Below, piece after piece: positions 35,966 to 45,946 of a DNA stretch of 64,000 nucleotides. The notes below the pieces were generated by a model. That model had not been told where the DNA came from. It did no database searches and saw only the letters and a list, made by a program, of their open reading frames with translations. Position 1 is the stretch's first letter. Every line of letters starts with the position of its first letter. Location of the stretch: NCBI RefSeq assembly GCF_000346465.2, contig NC_034009.1:19115606-19179605 (forward strand), read 5' to 3'. The position numbers and the translations under genes are program-made. This DNA comes from Prunus persica (Eukaryota > Streptophyta > Magnoliopsida > Rosales > Rosaceae).

Positions 35966-37226
35966 TGTGTTAGTGCAAATGCTCAAGGTTTTGGAAGCTT
36001 GGAAACCAATTCTGCCAACCAAGCTAGTTCTCCCAACATTCAAGCGAATTCTGCAAATTGTAAAGCTAAATCTGTCAACCTTCAATCCAAATCTAAATAT
36101 GCCAACCATAAAGATATTAAGAATGATGCTCTTGAAGCCTTTTCAGTCAACCATAAAGCTAAATCTGCCAACCTTCTATCCAAATCGGTTAACCTTAAGG
36201 CCTTTTCTACTCACCATCGTGGTAATTCTGCCAATCTTCAAGGAAAAAAGTGCAAACTACTACATTGGACAGGAAGTGGAGAAGTTGTTGCACTTGCTGA
36301 AATTTCATCCACAAACCCTCAAGATAATGTGCACTTTGTGCCACTTGAACTGGATTGTTGGAAAGTTTGGGTCCTTGAGGTACTTGTAGGAGGCCAACCC
36401 TTATTTCGGGCAACACATGAATTTTTTCTTATTGAAGATGTAGTTCTTAGTACAACCGCATGGCTAATCAAGTTCATCTCCTTCGACTAGCTCTTGATTG
36501 AGGTAACCATTATATTAATTTGTAATGAGGTTTTTCTTTTGGCAAATTACAGTGGTTAAGTTTCTAAAATGAGTTTTCAAACAAAATGCAGGTGGCAGAT
36601 CAAGTGTGAGTTTGATTCTTGTTAGATGATGTTTACTGTCAGTGCTATCATGAGGTTTTTGCATTGGTTACGTTGTAAGTTTGGCAGCACTATTATGAGT
36701 GAATGAGTTGGAGGCTGTTTACAAGTTAATTGTAAATTTGGCAGAACTATTAAATATTTTTTTAAAAATACTTTATAGAGTTTGTATTTGGAATTTATTA
36801 TGATTAGTATATTTTTCAATGAAATGGTTCTTTCTTTCAAGTTTGGTTGCAATACTACTTTTCGTTTTGTGAATTTTTGTATCCAAGAAAGTAATATATG
36901 ATATAAGTATATTGTAAATATGAAACAAGAGCAGGTAGAGAATCAATATATTTTTTTTAAAGATTTTAAGTTAAATACGACGTGCACTGAACGTCTTAAA
37001 TGAGAATTAATTACTCTTTTATGGCACGTAAAGCATGTCGTAATTTCTTTAACTGAATTACGGCTCATAAGGAATGTCGTCTTAAGTTTTTATTACGACG
37101 TTCATGCACGCCATGATTGAGGAACACTATTTACGAAGAGAACTTTGACTGCTTGCGTGTTTCGCGTCGTGAATGATAATTCACGACATGCTTTGTGCGC
37201 CGTAATAGATGTGTTCTGGTGTAGTG
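35966..37226 (+). mobile_element. Truncated third CACTA element (right half)
   Basis: The right terminus is CTGGTGTAGTG at 37226, the reverse complement of a CACTACACCAG start. Subterminal inverted motifs built on ACGAC/GTCGT (for example ATTCACGACATGC and GGCACGTAAAGCATGTCGT) fill 36975-37215. This motif differs from that of the other two CACTAs, so it is another family. The left terminus is missing. AAG at 37227-37229, right of the end, also occurs at the same place in the duplicated flank (35628-35630), which suggests the original target site. Confidence 0.65.
35999..36490 (+). pseudogene. TNP1/En-Spm-like transposon protein, C-terminal fragment
   Basis: An open frame without a credible start. 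Its first half is a degenerate repeat of SANLQ/KSVNLQ-type units. The second half (GSGEVVALAEISSTNPQDN, then VHFVPLELDCWKVWVLEV) resembles the C-terminal domain of En/Spm TNP1-type proteins (cell wall-like VVAEG...VP pattern), which fits its place just inside a CACTA right end. The 5' part is absent because the element is truncated at 35966. Family assignment is from pattern memory only. Confidence 0.45.
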
Positions 37227-37454
37227 AAGAATCTATCCACAAAAAAATGACTATTAAGAAATCCATATGAAAATATTAGATAATAAAAAATTAATTAATT
37301 TGATGCGTAGGTATACAAAACAAAATTATGAAGGAAGAATATTGACTTTCACTAAACTTGATATGTAAAAGCTACAATTGATTTTGCTTTCACAAAAAAA
37401 TTATTAAAATCATCTGATACACCAAGTATCATGTTGTTTCACACACACTCTTCG

Positions 37455-38414
37455 TCAAGACTTGTATAAAACTTTAATTCCTCGAATATCGTCGTCATGC
37501 AAATACAAGTTGGTGGCTCCAGAAGCTATGTAGGGATACATGACAGCTCCCTCAACTGAGCTATGCCCAAGTCCCAGGAGGTGACCAATTTCATGCAAAG
37601 CCACAGTCTCCAAGTCATAATAACCTTCCAAAGCACCCACAGACCAAGGCTCCTCAGCATCATAATGGAATTTCCCATATGTTGGAGCATAAGCATGGGC
37701 CAAAACCCCACCAGGCCCATCAAATGAGCTCCCATCTCCATGATCACCGTATTCGAAGCTAATCTTTATGTCAGCCCGCTTATAGTTTTGCGACCGACTA
37801 AACCTGAAGTGTGTGTTGGTGGCCCATGTCCGAAAAGCCCTTGAAATCGGCCCCATGGCTTCGGTTGGGGTGGTAGGAAGAAATGCAAATGTTAGATGGT
37901 GCTTAGAACGAGGCCATTTTAGCTTTCCCTTGAAGAAAGAATAGTGAGATACTCCATAAACATTGGAATCATGATCGTGGTTGTGACCGCGGTGCTTTTT
38001 CTTTCCCGATTGCATTGAGGTGGCACCATTGATGATATCCGCCACGCCACAGCGAGACATCATCATTTTTGACACCGTTTTGGCATCCAATGTTCCGGTG
38101 GTCTTGAGGTGGTAATTGAGTTGATATGTCTTTACGGCCAACTCTAAGAAGTCGTCGAAATCGTCATCATCGGCATGAGGGTTGTGCTTTGCATGGGCAT
38201 AGCTTAAGTATCCAAACTTTTCGAGGTATAGTTTGAGGTCATGGATGCCTTGGATGTGGTCACCCTTGTGAACCCCCTTAAGATGGTCTAGGAATTCAAA
38301 TGCTGATGAGTTTTTGTTGCGAGGTTCTAATGATGAAGCTGCAAAAGAGAGGATAGAAAGGAAGTTGAGGAGGAAAGTGAACGTGAAGAGAGAGCATAGA
38401 GTTTTCAATGCCAT
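37455..38414 (-). CDS. Plant matrix metalloproteinase (matrixin, M10A)
   Basis: An intact, intron-less gene of 319 residues, starting at the ATG at 38414 (six bases inside the longest frame, which would start with GTG). A hydrophobic signal peptide (residues 1-25) targets it for secretion. The peptidoglycan-binding-like prodomain follows, then the cysteine switch as SRCGVAD near residue 120 (PRCGxxD is usual). After a His/Lys-rich linker comes the catalytic domain with the zinc motif HEIGHLLGLGHSS near residue 275 and the Met-turn VMYPYI. It ends at KVLYKS with no hydrophobic tail, so it is probably soluble in the apoplast rather than GPI-anchored. Plant matrixins cleave extracellular proteins in development and defence. 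The substrate is not predictable. CACTA elements flank it on both sides. Confidence 0.95.
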   Translation of the reverse strand: MALKTLCSLFTFTFLLNFLSILSFAASSLEPRNKNSSAFEFLDHLKGVHKGDHIQGIHDLKLYLEKFGYLSYAHAKHNPHADDDDFDDFLELAVKTYQLNYHLKTTGTLDAKTVSKMMMSRCGVADIINGATSMQSGKKKHRGHNHDHDSNVYGVSHYSFFKGKLKWPRSKHHLTFAFLPTTPTEAMGPISRAFRTWATNTHFRFSRSQNYKRADIKISFEYGDHGDGSSFDGPGGVLAHAYAPTYGKFHYDAEEPWSVGALEGYYDLETVALHEIGHLLGLGHSSVEGAVMYPYIASGATNLYLHDDDIRGIKVLYKS

Positions 38415-38466
38415 TATCACCTACGTATAAAAAAAACTAGGGTTAATACTGAACTACGGTTCTGGC

Positions 38467-38476
38467 CTATTTATAG
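38467..38476 (-). promoter_or_regulatory. TATA box of the matrixin gene
   Basis: CTATAAATAG on the minus strand, 53 bases upstream of the ATG. Confidence 0.7.
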
Positions 38477-39186
38477 ACCCTAATCATATAAAAATAATAA
38501 TTAACGATGAATATTTTCATACTGAGCATAGGAAGATTAATCTTGCAGTTGCCCTAATCCTAAAATTAATTTATATATATATATATATATATTAATCCTA
38601 TGAATTCCATAAAGTACTAAACCAGATCAACTTCATCAAAGTTAATGAATGGTGCAAAAATGGACAGCAAATGGAACAAAAAAATAAAGGTCATCAACAG
38701 ACCAAGTGGGCAAATAATAGTCATATCAGATCGAACACCCATCAGTAACTCAGTCAAAGATCACATGTATGTGCTGGATAATAGTATTATTCTCCAAGCT
38801 TCTTTGTGTTTATATGTAATCAAATTCTTTTTTACTTGTCCCTTGCACACATTGTTTGTGTCATGATCGCCCACTTGTGTTTAAATGTGTTAGTTTACTC
38901 TAGCAGAATGTTTGTATATATGTATTTTAACACACATATGCAAATGCAATCCCATGTGCTGGATAATATTCCCGAATGTGTTTTTTTTTTCTATTTAAAA
39001 ATAACTTTTGTTTTTGTCGTCTGATTACGTATTTGTTCTTTTGTGTATGTCTTTAGTGAATCAGAATGTTTATATGTGTATTTAAACACTAATATGTAAA
39101 GCACATGTGTACATATATCACTAACATTGTTATGAACTTAATGGTATGTTTACTTATCAGTAATGAGTATCGGAATGGTTTCAATT
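38477..39186. other. Intergenic region with (TA)n
   Basis: The upstream region of the matrixin gene. It contains a (TA)10 run at 38572-38592 and AT-rich DNA up to the CACTA insertion. No gene is seen; the small ORFs are low-complexity. Confidence 0.6.
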
Positions 39187-39202
39187 CACTACTACGATTT
39201 AC

Positions 39203-40080
39203 TGTTTGCGCGACGGACGTTTGCGCGACGAACATATTTTCGTCGCGCAAAAATCACTATTGCGACGAAAAAAAAATACCGTAGCGCAAAGAGCAGAACT
39301 CTAGCGCAACGAAATATCTTCGTCGCGCAAAAATCACTATTGCGACGAAAAAAAAATACCGTAGCGCAAAGAGCAGAACTCTAGCGCGACGAAATATCTT
39401 CGTCGCGCAAAAATCACTATTGCGACGAAAAAAAAATACCGTAGCGCAAAGAGCAGAACTCTAGCGCGACGAAATATCGTCGTCGCGCAAACAATCTATG
39501 CGCGACCAAAACTAATTTCGTCGAGCAAAGGTCGGGGAAAAAAACCCAGTTTTTATTTTTGGCGCCAGAATCTTGCGCGACGATAAAAATCGTCGCGCAT
39601 GACAATATTGCGCGACAATAAAAATATTTCGTCGCGTAAAGATGGACAGAAAATTGTCTAATTTTTGTTGCTGTAAAAACCTTTGCGCGACGAACTTTTT
39701 CGTCGCAAAAGACGCCTTAGCGCGACGGAAATAAGTACCGTCGCGTAAGAAAACGAGGGTTACTTAATTTTGGCGGCAAAATGCAGAGTGGAAAAAACTG
39801 TTTTTGCGCGACGGAATTACCTTCGTCGCGTAAAGTGTAATGCCGTTGCTTTCTTGCGCGACGAAATAAATGTTATTTGCACGACGTAATATAAATCTTG
39901 CGCGACGAATAATGTTATTTGCGCGACGGATGTTTGTGCGACGGATAATTTTATTCGTCGCGCAAAAAACCTGATGTCGGCAGGTAATTGCGCGACGGAA
40001 ATGTTTTTTTGTGCGACGGAAAAGTGGGTTTTCGCGACGGCATTTTGCGCGACGGATTGGGTTGTTCGTCGCGCAAAGTC
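39203..40080. repeat. Left subterminal repeats of the CACTA element
   Basis: About thirty copies of TTTGCGCGACGAA or its complement, many as inverted pairs with 4-10-base loops. A ~88-bp block (CAAAAATCACTATTGCGACG) repeats three times at 39245-39500. The motif is CpG-rich in an AT-rich surrounding. Confidence 0.9.
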
Positions 40081-40084
40081 CTTC

Positions 40085-40627
40085 TTCTTCATTTTAGTAT
40101 CTGCCATTGCAGAGGCAGAATGCAGTTTCTGCATTCTGCCTCTCTCTCACTCTCCCACTGCATTCTGCCTCTCTCTCACTCTCCCTGCCATTGCTCTGCT
40201 GTGAATTCAGTACGTTCATTGGGTATGTATTTTTTGTCGTTAGTTTAAATGTATTAATGTAAATTCTTAGTAACGCTATTAATTTTGTTATCGTTAGGGA
40301 TATTTGTGATTGGTGATTGGTGGAGAACGATTTAGAAGGTATGTTATTGTAAAAGTTTGTTTGTTATGTTTGTAATTTTTTTGTGAAGTTATATGTGTAT
40401 AATGTTGTGAAATTGTGCGTGACATAGCACAATGTGTTGTGATGTATGAAGTTAATTGAAATTAACTTCGTACTTTTATTTTTATATTTAGTAACACGTA
40501 GTTTCCCGTTCGAGATTAGTTGGATTTCGTGCATGGATGCGTAATGCATGACTGCGGTCCAATTAATTCTTGAATTGTCCCATTATTTGGACAGTTTGGT
40601 AATGCATAGTGTTGTCACATAATCTTC
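40085..40627. other. 5' region of the CACTA transposase gene
   Basis: A direct duplication of CTGCATTCTGCCTCTCTCTC lies at 40110-40190, probably in promoter or 5' leader. Donor-like GGTATGTA sites at 40219 and 40338 suggest 5' UTR introns. No coding region. Confidence 0.4.
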
Positions 40628-40780
40628 GGCTACAGGATTAGGTTTCGATTGTGGAGATTTCGGTGTCATCTCGGTACGTTCTTCGGGTGGTACGTAGGTA
40701 TTTATACCTATGCCCACTTCAAGAACTGTGTCGAGATGCTGCCGAAATTAATCCACGTCGAAATCTAATCTCATGTAGCC
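40628..40780. other. 153-bp foldback upstream of the transposase start
   Basis: GGCTACA at 40628 pairs with TGTAGCC ending at 40780. The arms match along most of their length: GGATTAGGTTTCGATTGTGG against the rc GAGATTAGATTTCGACGTGG, then ATTTCGG...CATCTCG against ATTTCGG...CATCTCG, then GTTCTTC. The tip is the near-palindrome AGGTATTTATACCT. As RNA it would form a long imperfect hairpin. It lies in the leader of the transposase gene, 127 bases before the ATG. Confidence 0.75.
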
Positions 40781-40906
40781 ATAGGTTACGTGACAGGACT
40801 ATGCATTCCCGAATGGGATAGGGCCCTTACCGGAGGCATAAGGTGACATTATAACTTCGTATGAAGTTGTTGTGATTGTTGTGTCGTGATTGTGGTTTCA
40901 CGAATT

Positions 40907-43900
40907 ATGAGCAGAAGGTGGATACAGAACCCGAATAGATGCGCAGACGAATACTTGGATGGAATCGAGGATTTTATTGAGTTTGCACGTAGACACAACC
41001 CGGGTGCAACTAGAATCCGTTGTCCTTGTAGGAGGTGTAACAACACGTTGTGGGAGACAATTGAAAATGTTGGATTTCATTTAGTAAGGAATGGAATGAT
41101 TGAAACATATAGCATTTGGAACCTTCACGGCGAACAAGTAGAGCATGCTTCGTCTTCAAATGCCCCAAGAGTGGACAATGTTGAACCTATTGTGGATCCT
41201 AATGATCAAGTCATGGGTATTATACATGATGCTTTTCCATTCGCATCGACCAACATCAATCAGGAAGGGGAAGATGACGTGCCTACACCAATAGACAGTG
41301 CGGAGTTTGAACAGTATGAAAAACTGTTAAAAAATGCCAACCAAGAGTTATACCCGGGGTGCGAGAGCTTTTCCGTTCTCACTGCCATTGTGGAGCTAAT
41401 GCACGGAAAAATAAAGTATCGTATGTCGAACTTGTGTTTCGATTACTTTTTAGGGGTTTTCAAGAGAATGCTTCCGACGGACAATTGTTTGCCGAAAGAC
41501 CATAAACATGCGCAGAAGGTGTTGCATGGTCTTGGATTGGGTTATGAAAAAATCCACGCTTGCAAAAACAATTGCATGTTATTCTACAAAGAGCATGAAA
41601 CGTTGGATACATGCCCTATATGCAATGAGTCGAGGTTCAAAATGACATCCCAGAATAGAACGACTAAGATACCACAAAAAGTGATGCGTTATCTGCCCCT
41701 TAAACCTAGGTTGCAGAGATTGTATATGTCGACGCATACTGCCACAGACATGAGATGGCATAAGGAAAAACGGGTAGACGATGATGTGATGCGGCATCCT
41801 GCTGATGGGGAGGCATGGAAAGAGTTCGATCGAACGTTCCCCGAGTTTGCTGCTGATCCCCGAAATGTTAGATTGGGACTTGCCACTGACGGATTCAATC
41901 CGTATGGGGTTCTAAACCAACACCACAGCACTTGGCCGATTTTCGCATTCCCATATAATTTGCCGCCTTGGAAATGCATGAAAAAAGAATACATGATGAT
42001 GACTGTTTTGATAACTGAGGATCCTGGCAGGTCAATTGATGTGTACTTAAGGCCTCTGGTTGATGAGCTGAAGGATTTATGGACAAACGGTGTTCGCACA
42101 TACGATAAATCAACTGGGAGGATGTTCACTTTGCGGGCAGCAGTTATGTGGACTGTGAATGATTTCCCAGCATATGCAATGGTTTCTGGGTGGAGCACAA
42201 AGGGTTATATGGCATGTCCTGTATGCAAGGAAGATGTAACTTCTGGTTGGCACGCAGGAAAAGTTTGTTACCTTGGTCATCGGAGATGGTTGCCATGGGA
42301 CCACGAATGGCGGGAAAAAGATAAAGAGTTCGACGGGAACACAGAGCGTCGCCTCAGACCTAGAGAATGGTCCGGTGATGAGATCTTGGAACAGTTGAAC
42401 CGTTTGGATTTTGCTCCGTTCGGAAAAACAGTTAGTCGGACCAGACCTTCTACACATTTGAACTGGACGCACAAGCCTATGTTTTTTGAGCTCCCATATT
42501 GGTCGAAACTGAAATTGAGGCACAATCTAGATGTGATGCATGTTGAGAAAAATGTATTCGACACATTGGTGGGCACGATTCTAGATATCGAGGGGAAGAC
42601 GAAGGACACGATCAAAGCTCGTCTTGATTTGGAAAGAATGGGCATACGAAGGGGTTTATGGATGAAGAAATACAGTGATAAAGCTAGAAGGGATCTTGCA
42701 TTCTTTTCTATGAAACCGAATGACAAAAAAGAGTTTCTAAAGTTTGTATCGTCTTTCAAATTTCCCGATGGGTATGCTTCTAATATCGCACGTTGCGTGA
42801 ATGTCGATGGGGGTAAATTTACTGGACTTAAGAGCCATGACTGCCATGTGTTTATGCAACGCCTACTTCCTGTGGGTATTCGACACCTACTGCCGGAAGA
42901 TGTGGTGAAGCCAATCATCTTGTTATCCAGATTTTTTTCCCAACTGACGGCAAAAACATTGCGAAGGACAGACATGCTTCAGTTACGCCATGACATTGTC
43001 CAAGTCCTATGCAAGTTTGAGATGATATTTCCGCCAGCTTTCTTTACAAGTATGATGCACGTGATGGTTCACTTGCCAGAAGAGGCATTGCTTGCTGGTC
43101 CTGTCAACTATCGCTGGATGTATCCAATAGAAAGGTATATAATCTTTATCATTTGTGTATGCATCATTATCGACAATTTGCTAATTTGTATCATATCGTT
43201 TTATTTTGGCAGGCTTCTCGGAGAGCTGAAAAAAAGTGTACGCAACAGGGCAAAGCCCGAAGGATCAATTATAGAGGCTTGGGTTCAATATGAGTCGCTT
43301 ACTTTCTGTGGAATGTATTTAAAAGATGTGGAGACGGTTTTCAATCGTCCTCAACGCAATAATGACGGAGGTATGAGAAATGAAAAACTTTCTGTTTTTG
43401 CCCAAAGCGCACGACCATTTGGAGATCCTGGACGAGGAGAGTCGTTTTCTAGAAATGACATGGAGGTAGCGCATTGGTTCGTACTGAACAATTGTGATGA
43501 GATAATGGCCTACTTAGATGAGCATGAACAGATGATGAAGCGAGAACATCCATCACATTTGGTTGCCCGGAAACACCGTGAATTATTTCCACAATGGTTT
43601 TTGGATTCTGTAAGTTATAAGTGTTTTATAATTGACAGATATAAATTGTAGTATTTAATTTTGTCTGACTAACATGTAAATGGTTTTGTATACTATTAGG
43701 TGAATAAATTGAAATCATCGAATTCCCCCACTTACAGTGATGAGTTATATAACTTGGCGTTCGGCCCAATTCGCGCTGAATTGTTCTCGGGTTGTAATGT
43801 TAACGGCGTCAAATTTTTGGGGGCCGCACGAGATGACAAGTTGTGTACGCAAAATAGCGGTGTCCATGTCCCAGGTGGAGGCGAAAGTACGGACATTGAT

Positions 43901-44547
43901 TTCTATGGCAAACTGACACTGTCGTGCATTGCTTACAAGATCGATACCAAGTCATCATGTTTAAGTGTCGANNNNNNNNNNNNNNNNNNNNNNNNNNNNN
44001 NNNNNNNNNNNNNNNNNNNNNNNNNNNNNNNNNNNNNNNNNNNNNNNNNNNNNNNNNNNNNNNNNNNNNNNATGGAGTACTGTCTGTGAACATTAACAGA
44101 ACTTGGTATGATGACGACCCGTACATTTTGGCAAACATGGCATCCCAAATTGTGTATCTAGATGACCCTAAAGCCGGGAACGGGTGGAAAGTTGTGCAGA
44201 AGATGGATCATAGGAACGTGTATGATATACCAGAACTAGACCCAAGTGACAACGCCGTCGACAATGTGGCTGACCAACGTTTAGAATCTTCAATGGAAAA
44301 TGATGCGGAAACACTTCGAGATACAAATGTTATACAAGAACCGTTTCAAATAGAAGGAGTGTCTTCAGTCGAAATACCGATTCAGTCAATTACAATTGAC
44401 CTCGGTGATCTTCCCCGATACGATGTTGCAGTGGGCCCTAGCAACGCCGATGATGCAGTTATAGAGGAGGAGGAGGAAGAAGATTGGGAGACCGAGAGTG
44501 ATGATAGCGACGATAACGAAAGTTATTATAGTTCAGATGATGAATAA
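40907..44547 (+). CDS. TNP2-type CACTA transposase (gap and one frameshift)
   Basis: The start is ATG at 40907 (MSRRWIQNPNRC). Exons run 40907-43134, 43213-43609, then 43700 to the stop at 44547. Intron 1 (78 nt, GT-AG) is in frame without stops; intron 2 is 43610-43699. Domains: an N-terminal transposase-associated zinc-binding domain (CPCRRCNN), the TNP2 catalytic region with CPICNESRFK, LATDGFNPYG, CPVCKEDVTSGW and HNLDVMHVEKNVFD, DUF4218 (LLPVGIRHLLPEDVV to MYPIER-LLGELKKSVRNRA), DUF4216 (LYNLAFGPIRAELFSGC, TQNSGVHVPGG) and an acidic tail. One base appears missing near 43916, where the frame shifts to DRYQVIMFKCR. N's fill 43972-44071. The protein would cut and join CACTA ends in the nucleus. 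Confidence 0.92.
43135..43212 (+). other. In-frame intron 1 of the transposase gene
   Basis: GGTATATAATC ... TTTTGGCAG. Removal joins MYPIER directly to LLGELKKS, restoring the family-conserved block. Its 78 nt contain no stop, so retention would add 26 mostly hydrophobic residues. Confidence 0.85.
43972..44071. other. Assembly gap (100 N)
   Basis: Exactly 100 N's inside the DUF4216 coding region. The round size suggests a placeholder, so the true missing length is unknown. Confidence 1.
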
Positions 44548-45080
44548 TGAATTTATTTGTAAATTTATTATGTTAGTGTATTCATTTTGTGTAATACAAA
44601 TCTTTGAATATATGCAGTCGTCCATATGTAGTTGTGTATTCATTCTCCATATTTCATCACAAACTTCATTGGAATGTCAATACTGTAGTCAATACTGTCG
44701 CCAGTACTTATTACGACCCCATGCTTGTTGATTGGTTTTTATTTATTTATTTATTTATTCATGCCTTAAGGCCTCTTCAATTATTATTTTTATCTTTTGA
44801 GATATAGTTATTTCTTCATGTTTAAACAGAAAATTTAAGTTATTTCTCCAATACTAGCTGTGTGCCACTTATTTTTCTTGACTTTGGTTCATGATTAGTG
44901 GCATCAATCTAGTCAAACCGATAAATTCGGTCGATTCAAATCTTAATTATCAATTTAGCTTGGTTTTGATGAAGAAATACAAAGCCTTTCCAAAAAATAC
45001 AAAGCATAAAAAATGATGAATACAAAACCTTTCCAAAAAATACAAAGCATACACAATTTGAATTAAAGGTGGAGTTATGG
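44548..45080. other. Spacer between the two CACTA genes, first part
   Basis: Contains the 3' UTR side of the transposase and AT-rich DNA. No coding region is seen. TCCAAAAAATACAAAGCATA is present twice (near 44990 and 45032). Confidence 0.4.
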
Positions 45081-45089
45081 CGCCAAATC

Positions 45090-45262
45090 CTTGCACGACG
45101 GAGTATCATTATTGTCGCGCAAAAACACCATACGCGACGCATAAAAATGCGTCGCGTAAATTTTGCGCGACGAATAAAGCTAGTGTTGCGACGAAAATAT
45201 GTGCGTCGCGTATGGTACTTTTGCGCGACGATAAGAGTGACTTCGTCGCGCAAATATCTATT
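45090..45262. repeat. Internal cluster of CACTA subterminal motifs
   Basis: TTGCGCGACGA, CATACGCGACGCA and TTCGTCGCGCAAA motifs sit deep inside the element, not at its ends. They are like the subterminal motif but with more CGCGACGCA variants. Confidence 0.8.
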
Positions 45263-45289
45263 ACGTAACGTTATAGTATAATATATACA

Positions 45290-45880
45290 CACATATATAT
45301 TTGAAATTGGCGATCGAAGTAGTTCATTGTATTCATATGGAGTATAGGACTGTTGGTGTAAAAAATCATCAACATCGGAGTTCAAATAACCGTTCAATCA
45401 TCACTTTTTATTTCGAACCGTCGAAAAGTTTTACCCCGTTACTTAATCTCTGAATGTTTTTTTTGGCCGATTTTTGCTGTCCAAGATCTCGAATTGTCAA
45501 AAAACAAGTTTGACGGCTGGATGACTGAAACTAGTTTTGTAGACTGCGTGTGCTATCAAAATCATATATTCACCAAAAATCAAAAATTTGTTCATACATT
45601 TGTCAAAATGTAACTTAACGTTTATGTGGTATCCCCTAGTGTAAAAATCTGAAATTGAAGATCAAATTCAGTCATTGTATTCATATAGGGTCAACAAATG
45701 TTGCTATAAAAAATGATTGGAATCGGTATTAAAATAACCGTTAAATCATGACTTTTCATTTATAACCGTCGAAATATTTTGTCCCGTTTTCTGATATCTG
45801 AATGTTTGGTCGTTTTGATTTTTGGCGTATACGATCTCCAAGAAAAAAAAAATAAGTTTGCCGGTTGGATCATTGAAACT
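45290..45880 (-). repeat. Inverted diverged copies of the 345-bp repeat
   Basis: CATTGTATTCATAT occurs at 45327 and 45677 (period about 350). The reverse complement matches the tandem repeat of the non-autonomous CACTA (TATATGAATACAATGACTGA). This common interior shows that the two elements share ancestry beyond their ends. Confidence 0.8.
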
Positions 45881-45881
45881 A

Positions 45882-45946
45882 TTTTAGGGTTTAGGGTTTA
45901 GGGCTTAGGGCTTAGGGTTTAGGGTTTACATTTTAGGGTTTAGGTT
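45882..45946. repeat. Interstitial telomere-like (TTTAGGG)n tract
   Basis: About eight units of TTTAGGG, two of them GCTTAGGG variants, followed immediately by TTTTGCGCGACGAAAC. Confidence 0.9.

Noticed and set aside
41689..42975. Minus-strand ORFs of 137-232 codons
   Set aside because: They are shadows of the conserved plus-strand transposase exon.
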